The notes beneath the pieces are model-generated. The model ran no database searches. It had not been told where the DNA came from and worked only from the letters and a program-made list of their open reading frames with translations. From NCBI GenBank assembly GCA_016868875.1, contig VGFN01000075.1, positions 1 to 5,300 on the forward strand: a stretch of 5,300 nucleotides of DNA, given 5' to 3'. A program made the translations under genes and the position numbers. Every line of letters begins with the position of its first letter. Position 1 is the first letter of the stretch. Positions 1 through 5,300 of the stretch are shown piece by piece. Source of the DNA: Bacteroidota bacterium (GTDB lineage Bacteria > Bacteroidota > Bacteroidia > UBA7662).

Positions 1-558
1 TGGGACGAATGGGCGGATGCCCAAGGCGAACTCGGTCCGGTTTACGGTAAACAATGGCGCCGATGGCTTGGCCCCGATGGGAAGGAGACCGATCAATTGG
101 CGGAGCTTATCCGTCAACTTCGGACCAACCCTGATTCGAGAAGGCTGTTGTTATCGGCTTGGAATGTCAGTGATATTCCCCAAATGGCTTTGCCACCTTG
201 TCACAGTTTTTTTCAGTTCTATGTGGCCGAAGGGAAATTGTCCTGCCAATTGTACCAGCGCAGCGCCGATGTTTTTTTGGGAGTTCCCTTCAACATAGCA
301 TCCTATGCCTTGCTCACCCACATGATGGCGCAGATCTGCGGTCTTAAGGTCGGTGAGTTGGTGCACACCATGGGCGATGCCCATTTGTATGCCAACCATG
401 AGGAGCAGGCGCGGCTCCAATTGGGTCGGGAGGCTAGACCCCTTCCAACCCTTCATTTGGATCCATCGGTGAGGGAAATTGATGATTTTCGCTTCGATCA
501 TGTTTGTTTGGAGGGGTACAATCCCCACCCGGCCATCAAAGCCCCGGTTGCTGTTTAG
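1..558 (+). CDS. thyA: Thymidylate synthase, C-terminal part (5' end outside window)
   Basis: Converts dUMP and 5,10-methylene-tetrahydrofolate to dTMP and dihydrofolate in the cytoplasm. Reading frame 1 is open from the first base and gives 185 residues before TAG at 556-558. The first residue (W of WDEWAD) aligns by eye with about residue 80 of the 264-residue E. coli enzyme, so about 80 N-terminal residues are missing only because the window starts here. Visible active-site features are GPVYGKQWR; PDSRR, the arginine pair that binds phosphate from the partner subunit; the catalytic Cys in LPPCH (codon 199-201); YQRSADVFLG with the dUMP-binding Arg and Asp; PFNIASYALL with the conserved Asn; GDAHLYANH; and the C-terminal APVAV that closes over the substrate. 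Nothing essential is missing in the visible part. It is followed after 23 nt by folA, which recycles its dihydrofolate product. Identification is by direct recognition of the sequence. Confidence 0.98.
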   Translation, partial: WDEWADAQGELGPVYGKQWRRWLGPDGKETDQLAELIRQLRTNPDSRRLLLSAWNVSDIPQMALPPCHSFFQFYVAEGKLSCQLYQRSADVFLGVPFNIASYALLTHMMAQICGLKVGELVHTMGDAHLYANHEEQARLQLGREARPLPTLHLDPSVREIDDFRFDHVCLEGYNPHPAIKAPVAV

Positions 559-581
559 GCTCTTCTACTCGATCATCACTC

Positions 582-1127
582 ATGAATTCGCCCACCTCCT
601 CGCGTTCCGTTGGTCTGCTGCTGGCTTCTTCCTTGGATGGAGCCATTGGGGATGGAAATGATTTGTTATGGAAATTACCAGAGGACTTATCCCGCTTCAA
701 GGCGTTGACCATGGGCCATTCCTGCATCATGGGCCGAAAAACCTTGTTGAGTATTGGCAGGGCTTTGCCGGGTAGGCAAATGGTGGTCATGTCCAGGCAA
801 GCAAATCTTCCCGATAATGCCTTTCCTTCGGCAGAAGCCCCTGCATATTTCCGTCAATGCCTTTGGGCAGGGAGTCCCCATGAGGCCATGGCGCTGTGCA
901 GCGAGGCCGACCCTATTTGGGTTATCGGTGGAGCAGAAATTTATCGTGTTATGGAGGAGTACGCCCATTTTATTGAACGAACTGAGGTAGAGGGCTTATG
1001 GCCTGTGGCCCAAGCTCGCTTCCCTTTGGACCCCAACCGTTGGTCCTTGGTCAATTCAGGGGAATGGTTGACAAGTACTTCCAGCCTCAGGTTCCGCTAT
1101 CAGCGCTTGGAGCGTACGGCGATTTAG
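582..1127 (+). CDS. folA: Dihydrofolate reductase
   Basis: Reduces dihydrofolate to tetrahydrofolate with NADPH, regenerating the cofactor used up by thymidylate synthase encoded just upstream. The predicted protein has 181 residues against about 160 for E. coli FolA. Landmarks: LLLASSLDGAIG (12-23); LLWKLPEDLSRFK with the catalytic acid D35 (E. coli D27) and F39; MGRKT and IGRALPGR (50-65) with R65 matching the folate-binding R57; WVIGGAEIY (113-121) with the NADPH-binding Gly pair; T134 matching E. coli T113; and a C-terminal strand RFRYQRLER. Oddities are Leu at 55, where an aromatic residue is usual, a segment of several extra residues before WVIGG, and GLWPVAQARFP where the usual G-D-x-x-FP stands. 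ATG 582 is chosen because it is the first start after the thyA stop and leaves only nine residues before the first beta strand; an in-frame ATG at 504 lies inside thyA. No Shine-Dalgarno sequence is visible in the 23-nt gap. The stop overlaps the stop of the converging gene. Confidence 0.95.
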   Translation: MNSPTSSRSVGLLLASSLDGAIGDGNDLLWKLPEDLSRFKALTMGHSCIMGRKTLLSIGRALPGRQMVVMSRQANLPDNAFPSAEAPAYFRQCLWAGSPHEAMALCSEADPIWVIGGAEIYRVMEEYAHFIERTEVEGLWPVAQARFPLDPNRWSLVNSGEWLTSTSSLRFRYQRLERTAI

Positions 1128-1795
1128 CTTTCGCCCATAAAGCCGAGGCGTTTGGTGGTTTTGTGACCGGAACTCCCGTTTTCCATCAGGAATTGACCTA
1201 GGGCGACCGTATTCACTTGCTCATAAGGCGGCACCATCAAATCCATGTCCAAGCAATATTGAATCGCTTGCAAGATGATTTTCAGCAAGACCTCACGGTT
1301 AAGAACTTGTTCTTGGATATCGTTGTAAAGAAAACTAAACTGCTGTTTTCCATCTACCCAAAAATGACTGTCCCTATCCACAAAGATCCTGGCCAACAAC
1401 AAACCCTCATCCGCTAATCGGTTGTATTTGAAGCTGTCGGAGAGAAAATTGTAAACTTGGATTTGTCCAAAATACCCCAACATTGGATCGGCGGCTACCC
1501 TCGCGCTTTGCTGTACAAAATGTTCTGGAGGAAACGTGAAAACATTGGTGTGCATGCAGAGACTGAGCGTGTCTCCTGAAAATTTGAAATCGCATTCAAA
1601 ACGATTTTTGTCTTTGAATACAATTTCTACAGAAGGGTCTTGGACCTTCATGACCGAGGACCAAGCGTCAGCCAGTTCAGATAAGATTCCTTTGAGAGTT
1701 TCAAAATGCTGCAGAGTATTGCGGTAAATGGCTTGCTTGGTGGAGGATTTGGCCGCCACTGCCGCCAAGAGCTGGTCTTTATTCTCGTTGATCAT
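1124..1795 (-). CDS. Conserved protein of unknown function downstream of proS
   Basis: A predicted 223-residue soluble protein with no signal peptide, membrane segment or catalytic motif that I recognise. Start ATG (1793-1795) is the first one after the proS stop, 17 nt away. An in-frame ATG at 1966 would add 57 residues that merely read the end of proS in another frame, so it is rejected. The N-terminal third (about 5-50) looks helical. Then come alternating strand-like stretches with SVEIVFKDKNRFECDFKF, the block MHTNVFTFPPEH (81-92), a dense block at 108-150 containing GQIQVYNFLSDSFKYNRL, ARIFVDRDSHFWVDGK and then FLYND, and a basic tail KTTKRLGF. From memory, similar proteins with the MHTN, YNFLaDSFKYNR and KRLGF blocks occur in other Bacteroidota and are annotated as hypothetical; I could not check this here. 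Same strand and short gap suggest co-transcription with proS. Function unknown. Confidence 0.85.
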   Translation of the reverse strand: MINENKDQLLAAVAAKSSTKQAIYRNTLQHFETLKGILSELADAWSSVMKVQDPSVEIVFKDKNRFECDFKFSGDTLSLCMHTNVFTFPPEHFVQQSARVAADPMLGYFGQIQVYNFLSDSFKYNRLADEGLLLARIFVDRDSHFWVDGKQQFSFLYNDIQEQVLNREVLLKIILQAIQYCLDMDLMVPPYEQVNTVALGQFLMENGSSGHKTTKRLGFMGES

Positions 1796-1812
1796 AGGGG
1801 TTAGGTTGTAGA

Positions 1813-3282
1813 TCAATATGCTTTGGCGAAGAGCACCCTGCCTTGGGACGGTTGGCCGGAGTAAATGCAAGAACCCGCTTCGGATTTTTGGTCCAAGGGT
1901 ATGCAGCGAATCGTGGCTTTGGTGGCCTCTTTGATAGCGGTTTCGGTAGCGCCGCTGCCGTCCCAATGCGCAGCTACCAGACCGCCGGCTTCAATTCGTC
2001 GTTGAAAATCCTCCCAGTTATCCACTTCAAAAGTCATGGATCGACGGAAGTCCAAGGCCTTGTTGAAGAGTGTCTCTTGAATTTCGTTCATTAATTGTTG
2101 GCAAACTAATGCAATTCCATCACGCGATACTGTGGTTTTGGTTTGTAAATCCCGGCGAGCGAGTTCCACAGTTCCATTTTCCAAATCCCTCATTCCAACT
2201 GCAATGCGGACGGGAACGCCTCGCAATTCATGGTGGGCAAATTTCCATCCCGGCCGGGCATTGTCTTCTGCATCAAGTTCAACGCGGAGCCCCACCGCTT
2301 GGCATTCGTGGACTAATTTTTGGCAAGCATCGCGCAGCACCGAAATCGTATCCGCGCCTTTGTATATAGGAACCACCACCACCTGCACTGGAGCGAGCAT
2401 GGGTGGGAGGACCAAGCCTTGGTCATCCGAATGGGCCATGATCAAGGCGCCCATCAAACGCGTTGAGACTCCCCAAGACGTGGCCCAAACATATTCTCTA
2501 CCCCCTTGGGCGTTGGCAAATTGAACATCAAAGGCTTTGGCGAAATTTTGTCCAAGAAAATGCGATGTACCGGCTTGCAATGCCTTCCCGTCTTGCATCA
2601 AAGCTTCGATGCAGTAGGTATCCACCGCCCCCGCAAAGCGTTCTTGCTCGGTTTTGACTCCTTTGATAACGGGCATGGCCATCCACTGTTCCGCAAAGTC
2701 GGCGTACACGTCCAGCATTTGCTTGGTTTCGTGAATGGCCTCCTCTGCTGTCGCATGGGCCGTATGACCCTCTTGCCAAAGAAACTCGGTAGTCCGAAGG
2801 AAAAGTCGTGTGCGCATTTCCCAGCGGACCACGTTGGCCCATTGGTTGATGAGCAAGGGTAGGTCACGGTAACTCTGGATCCAATCCCGGTAGCTGTTCC
2901 AGATAATGGTCTCGGAGGTCGGCCTGACGATCAGTTCCTCCTCGAGTTTGGCCTGCGGGTCCACCTCGATTTGACCATCCGCTCCATTACGCAGTCGGTA
3001 ATGCGTCACCACGGCGCATTCTTTGGCAAAACCATCCACGTGGGCGGCTTCTTTGCTGAAGAAGGATTTGGGAATGAAGAGGGGAAAATAGGCGTTTTGG
3101 TGGCCGGTAGCCTTGAACTTGGTATCCAGGGCATCCCGCATTCTTTCCCAAATCGCAAAGCCGTAGGGCTTGATGACCATGCAACCCCGAACCGCCGAAT
3201 AATCAGCCAGCCCTGCCCTGATCACCAGGTCGTTGTACCATTGAGCATAATCTTGGGAGCGTTCTGTAATTTCTTTGGCCAT
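1813..3282 (-). CDS. proS: Prolyl-tRNA synthetase, type 3 (ProRS without editing insertion)
   Basis: Attaches proline to tRNA-Pro using ATP in the cytoplasm. The 489-residue length fits the short type-3 (archaeal/eukaryote-like) form; bacterial type-2 enzymes are about 570 residues because of an editing insertion, which is absent here. Class II features in order: motif 1 region GCMVIKPYGFAIWERM (33-48); the proline-binding TXE loop RPTSETI (120-126); motif 2 from RWEMRTRLFLRTTEF (153-167); GTSHFLGQNF (238-247); motif 3 around TSWGVSTRLMGALIM (268-282) with R275; then an anticodon-binding domain (about 297-405); then a C-terminal domain ending RVLFAKAY with the typical terminal Tyr. In that last domain only C472 of the four Cys that bind zinc in Thermus-type enzymes seems to be kept (WDG, CIYS), as I recall from other Bacteroidota. 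Start ATG 3282 gives the usual MAKEIT N-terminus; an A-rich leader and no Shine-Dalgarno precede it. Divergent from the lipoprotein gene. Confidence 0.99.
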   Translation of the reverse strand: MAKEITERSQDYAQWYNDLVIRAGLADYSAVRGCMVIKPYGFAIWERMRDALDTKFKATGHQNAYFPLFIPKSFFSKEAAHVDGFAKECAVVTHYRLRNGADGQIEVDPQAKLEEELIVRPTSETIIWNSYRDWIQSYRDLPLLINQWANVVRWEMRTRLFLRTTEFLWQEGHTAHATAEEAIHETKQMLDVYADFAEQWMAMPVIKGVKTEQERFAGAVDTYCIEALMQDGKALQAGTSHFLGQNFAKAFDVQFANAQGGREYVWATSWGVSTRLMGALIMAHSDDQGLVLPPMLAPVQVVVVPIYKGADTISVLRDACQKLVHECQAVGLRVELDAEDNARPGWKFAHHELRGVPVRIAVGMRDLENGTVELARRDLQTKTTVSRDGIALVCQQLMNEIQETLFNKALDFRRSMTFEVDNWEDFQRRIEAGGLVAAHWDGSGATETAIKEATKATIRCIPLDQKSEAGSCIYSGQPSQGRVLFAKAY

Positions 3283-3500
3283 TTTACGTTAACAAATTAA
3301 AAATCAAGGAAGGAGATTGAATTGCAAGGATGAACGGTTCAAATCAGGTTCAATGCAAAAAAAACACACCAAAACCAGGAAGACGCGTAAATTTTTTGAA
3401 ATCCATTTTTTTGATTAAACCTTCAACAAGAAACCTTATCCATAATTTTAACAAATAGAAGCGTAAATTTGCATTAATCAGCCCTTTAAATCCATTAGCC
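3283..3500. promoter_or_regulatory. AT-rich divergent intergenic region between proS and the lipoprotein gene
   Basis: This 218-bp gap must hold the start signals for both divergent units. The right half (about 3388-3480) is clearly AT-rich. On the + strand there is a perfect TAnnTTTG box (listed separately). On the - strand the best match is TTAATTTG (3300-3293), one mismatch from TAnnTTTG, but it lies only about 10 nt from the proS ATG, so it would give an almost leaderless mRNA; I rate it weak. The decamer GCGTAAATTT occurs twice (3385-3394 and 3461-3470). A 42-codon open frame (3330-3458, +) lies here but has little to support it. No tRNA, hairpin terminator or riboswitch-like structure was recognised by eye. 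Confidence 0.6.
3464..3471 (+). promoter_or_regulatory. Bacteroidota-type -7 promoter box for the lipoprotein gene
   Basis: TAAATTTG matches the TAnnTTTG -7 consensus read by the primary sigma factor of Bacteroidota. It ends 29 nt before ATG 3501, so transcription would start some 20-25 nt upstream of the start codon, a plausible leader length. No TTTG or TTG is visible at the expected distance upstream (about 3438-3446), only TTAT at 3436-3439, so the -33 element is weak or missing. The leader has no Shine-Dalgarno sequence, as is common in the phylum. Confidence 0.45.
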
Positions 3501-5081
3501 ATGAAAAGTTCCTTGAGTTTGCTGAACCTCGTTGCATTACTCTTATTGCCGGCTTTGTTTTCGTGTTCAAGGCAGGCGCTTACGGTTTCAGGAGCTGACG
3601 ATCATTACAATGCTGACACCTATTACGTGGCAGGGGGATTTGATGCTGAAGAGGATCGACAAGGTCGGGAAGCCTCGATCAACGGTCCTGGGGATAATTT
3701 TACGAATCGAGATAGGGGTAACCGGGCAGAAGGGGCAGACCGAACTGGATCTGATTTTGGTAGGCGCAATAATGATCTTGGAAGGGCTGATCGATGGGTT
3801 GGATCCCGTGGATGGGAGGATGATGAAAGGGGAACTGTCTTTTTGGATGACGATTTGGGAATGAGTATCGCAGATTACCGCAGGGCTTACCGCCGCGGGT
3901 ACCGAGATGGTCAATGGGATGCCAATGCTTTGCCCGGGCTGTATAGCCCGAACTACGGCGGTTGGGGATGGGGAATCGGACCAGGCATTGGATGGAACGC
4001 CCCTTGTTGGAGCTGGGGCGGGGGATGGAATTATTATGCCTATTGGAACAATCCATGGAATTCTTGGAACAATCCATGGGGTAACGGCTGGGGTTGGGGC
4101 GGCGGATACGGTTGGGGGGGCGGTTGGAACAGTTGGGGTTACGGCGGATGGAACCATTGGGGGAGCTGGAATCGGTGGGGTTGGGGTGGTTGGAACGGCT
4201 GGGGAGGCAACACCTATGTTTGGATTTATAACCAGCCCCGTTATCGTTCAGGTCCTCGAAGGGATCGTCTGAACCAAATTAATGTCAGGAATAGTACTGG
4301 AAATCGTATGACCCCCTGGGGTCAGGCCAGGGTGAACGGGACATCCCGTCGTCACGGCGATTTTGTAAGCAGGGTATCTGCAATTAATGGTAATAGACAG
4401 AATCCATCTTCCGCAAATGTGGTAGCGAGTGCAGGCTCCAACGAGCAACGTGGGCGACGTTTTTTTTCATTGCCGTATGCACAGTCGCGTTCTGCCCAGC
4501 GTGAAGGGGTAGACAACAGAACCCGAACAGGGGTTGACTATGCTGGAAACCCATCGGGATCATCCAGGGATCGCAATTACTCTTTCAGAGATCGCTTTTC
4601 GGAATCCCGTACAAACCGTGGCTCATATTTCGACAAAGGAACTGAAAGGACTTACGGGAACGACAAGGTACGTGGAAGTTCTTGGGTAAATCGTAGTCCA
4701 AGGTCAGAGTATCGTTCACCTCGATCGGAAGACAACACCCCGCGCTCATCGTACAGCACGCCGCGCTCATCGTACAGCACGCCGCGCTCATCGTACAGCA
4801 CGCCTCGCTCATCGTACAGCACGCCTCGCTCATCGTATAGCACGCCTCGCTCATCGTATAGCACGCCTCGCTCATCGTACAGCACGCCTCGCTCATCGTA
4901 CAGCACGCCTCGCTCATCGTATAGCACGCCTCGCTCATCGTACAGCACGCCTCGCTCAACATATTCTGCGCCGCGCTCTTCATTCGGTTCTTCGACCAGA
5001 TCCTCTTCAGGTTCGAGCCGATCCTTTTCGGGTTCTTCTTCGGGTTCCGGTCGTTCCGGTTCATTTTCACCAAGGCGTTAA
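3501..5081 (+). CDS. Predicted lipoprotein with Trp/Gly-rich middle and heptapeptide-repeat C-terminus
   Basis: A 526-residue predicted envelope lipoprotein of unknown function. Residues 1-22 form a lipoprotein signal peptide: K2, a long Leu-rich core and lipobox LFSC with C22 as the lipidated residue. After C22 comes SRQAL, not an obvious acidic surface-export signal. Then: an acidic, Asp/Gly/Arg-rich stretch (about 31-118); a short globular-looking piece, MSIADYRRAYRRGYRDGQWD (121-140); a Trp/Gly/Asn/Tyr-rich segment (151-236); a polar Arg/Asn/Ser-rich stretch (about 247-398); 14 heptads of the form TPRSSYS (399-496); and a Ser/Gly tail ending SFSPRR. Most of it should be disordered or form irregular beta structure; no enzyme domain is recognised. 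ATG 3501 is chosen because it begins the signal peptide and follows a -7 box. The next gene starts 14 nt after the stop and encodes an outer-membrane protein, so joint expression and an envelope role are inferred. Such low-complexity proteins are poorly annotated, so a family name is not offered. Confidence 0.87.
   Translation: MKSSLSLLNLVALLLLPALFSCSRQALTVSGADDHYNADTYYVAGGFDAEEDRQGREASINGPGDNFTNRDRGNRAEGADRTGSDFGRRNNDLGRADRWVGSRGWEDDERGTVFLDDDLGMSIADYRRAYRRGYRDGQWDANALPGLYSPNYGGWGWGIGPGIGWNAPCWSWGGGWNYYAYWNNPWNSWNNPWGNGWGWGGGYGWGGGWNSWGYGGWNHWGSWNRWGWGGWNGWGGNTYVWIYNQPRYRSGPRRDRLNQINVRNSTGNRMTPWGQARVNGTSRRHGDFVSRVSAINGNRQNPSSANVVASAGSNEQRGRRFFSLPYAQSRSAQREGVDNRTRTGVDYAGNPSGSSRDRNYSFRDRFSESRTNRGSYFDKGTERTYGNDKVRGSSWVNRSPRSEYRSPRSEDNTPRSSYSTPRSSYSTPRSSYSTPRSSYSTPRSSYSTPRSSYSTPRSSYSTPRSSYSTPRSSYSTPRSSYSTPRSTYSAPRSSFGSSTRSSSGSSRSFSGSSSGSGRSGSFSPRR
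3951..4208 (+). other. Trp/Gly/Asn-rich low-complexity segment of the lipoprotein
   Basis: Residues 151-236 contain 22 Trp and 30 Gly in 86 positions, with Asn, Ser, Tyr and Pro filling most of the rest and almost no charge. Short motifs recur imperfectly: NNPWN and NNPWG side by side, and many GWG, GGW and WN steps. At DNA level it is rich in TGG and GG runs. Unlike the C-terminal array, the copies are irregular, so it looks like an old, diverged repeat or a composition-selected sequence. Confidence 0.93.
4695..4988 (+). repeat. 21-bp tandem repeat array (14 heptapeptide units) inside the lipoprotein gene
   Basis: Period is exactly 21 bp in frame with the gene, so each unit encodes seven residues. 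Ten units at 4737-4946 encode identical TPRSSYS. They differ only at three third-codon sites: Thr ACC in unit 1 and ACG in units 2-10; Pro CCG in units 1-3 and CCT in units 4-10; Tyr TAC or TAT in the order C C C C T T C C T C. Flanking units are degenerate: SPRSEYR (4695-4715) and SPRSEDN (4716-4736) before, TPRSTYS (4947-4967) and APRSSFG (4968-4988) after. The near identity of the core and the decayed edges point to recent expansion by slippage or unequal recombination. Copy-number change would keep the frame. Confidence 0.98.
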
Positions 5082-5095
5082 GGCTACGATTTCTT

Positions 5096-5300
5096 ATGAA
5101 ATTGAACTCAGCGCTACGGATTTGCTTTGTTGGGTTAATATTCTTGTTTGTTACAGGTCTTGAATCGGGAGCTCAAGGCTTGAATGACGTATGGTTATAC
5201 GGGAGACCTGATATGGCCGTTACCGCAAGGAGCGCGGGCATGGCCGGGGCGAACGGAGCCCTTGGCGGAGATTATGGGGCCGTGTTGGTTAACCCAGCAG
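5096..5300 (+). CDS. Outer-membrane beta-barrel protein, FadL/OMPP1-like, N-terminal part (3' end outside window)
   Basis: Sixty-eight codons are visible before the window ends. Residues 1-26 look like a Sec signal peptide: K2 and R8, a hydrophobic core FVGLIFLFVTG, and a likely cleavage after SGA26, before Q27. The mature start carries TARSAGMAGANGALGGDYG and then VNPA (43-68). This is the pattern (T/S-A-R-S-x-G-M-x-x-A-x-G-A-L-G-G-D ... NPAG) seen at the N-terminus of FadL/OMPP1/TodX-type outer-membrane transport proteins of Bacteroidota, often labelled hemin receptor or hydrophobic-compound transporter. PorV/UPF0164-type barrels begin in a related way and cannot be excluded from so short a piece. 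ATG 5096 is 14 nt after the lipoprotein stop with no terminator between, which suggests one transcript. The substrate cannot be told. Confidence 0.75.
   Translation, partial: MKLNSALRICFVGLIFLFVTGLESGAQGLNDVWLYGRPDMAVTARSAGMAGANGALGGDYGAVLVNPA

Noticed and set aside
504..581. N-terminal extension of folA to ATG 504
   Set aside because: It would overlap the conserved C-terminus of thyA and add 26 residues that no DHFR needs.
1118..1135. Bidirectional intrinsic terminator between folA and the unknown gene
   Set aside because: The stem is only 5 bp with an 8-nt loop and has no T-tract on either side.
1796..1966. N-terminal extension of the unknown protein to ATG 1966
   Set aside because: The added 57 residues lie inside proS in another frame and do not look like protein, whereas ATG 1795 sits right after the proS stop and begins a plausible helix.
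3588..4157. 190-codon - strand open frame opposite the Trp-rich segment
   Set aside because: The TGG- and GGN-rich + strand has few stop-forming triplets in the complement. The encoded Pro/Ser/Val/Ile string is a composition artefact, and the + strand has a signal peptide and promoter.
4737..4946. CRISPR-like array
   Set aside because: Units are directly adjacent with no spacers, lie inside an open reading frame and keep codon phase; no cas genes are present.
4585..5073. Long open frames on the - strand across the heptapeptide repeats (also 4652-4948)
   Set aside because: The 21-bp period is a multiple of three, so any frame open in one unit stays open through all units. These are shadows of the + strand lipoprotein gene and lack a start context or recognisable protein.

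Overview
The window looks like a chromosomal segment from a member of the Bacteroidota. Three things support this. The prolyl-tRNA synthetase is the short type-3 form ending in Tyr, with a degenerate zinc site. A TAnnTTTG-type -7 promoter box stands where Shine-Dalgarno and sigma70 signals are lacking. The last gene begins like the FadL/OMPP1-type outer-membrane proteins of that phylum. The genus cannot be told from the sequence. No mobile element, CRISPR array, rRNA or tRNA is visible, and no gene is clearly broken.

Layout. Positions 1-558 (+) hold the C-terminal 185 residues of thymidylate synthase (thyA), cut by the window edge. Positions 582-1127 (+) hold dihydrofolate reductase (folA), 23 nt downstream. 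These two run into the convergent block: a conserved protein of unknown function (1124-1795, -), whose stop codon overlaps the folA stop, and proS (1813-3282, -) 17 nt upstream of it. Positions 3283-3500 are an AT-rich divergent promoter region. Positions 3501-5081 (+) encode a 526-residue predicted lipoprotein of strongly biased composition: a Trp/Gly/Asn-rich middle and a C-terminal array of 14 seven-residue repeats. Starting at 5096 (+) is the N-terminus of an outer-membrane beta-barrel protein that leaves the window at 5300.

How the genes work together. ThyA makes dTMP by oxidising methylene-tetrahydrofolate to dihydrofolate, and FolA reduces the dihydrofolate back, so their pairing is a classic nucleotide/folate unit. 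ProS charges tRNA-Pro; the unknown protein next to it is probably co-transcribed. The lipoprotein and the FadL-like protein probably form a second, envelope-directed operon, which is the least ordinary part of the window. I see no defence, mobile or biosynthetic system here. The best leads are the low-complexity lipoprotein with its 21-bp repeat array and the uncharacterised proS neighbour.
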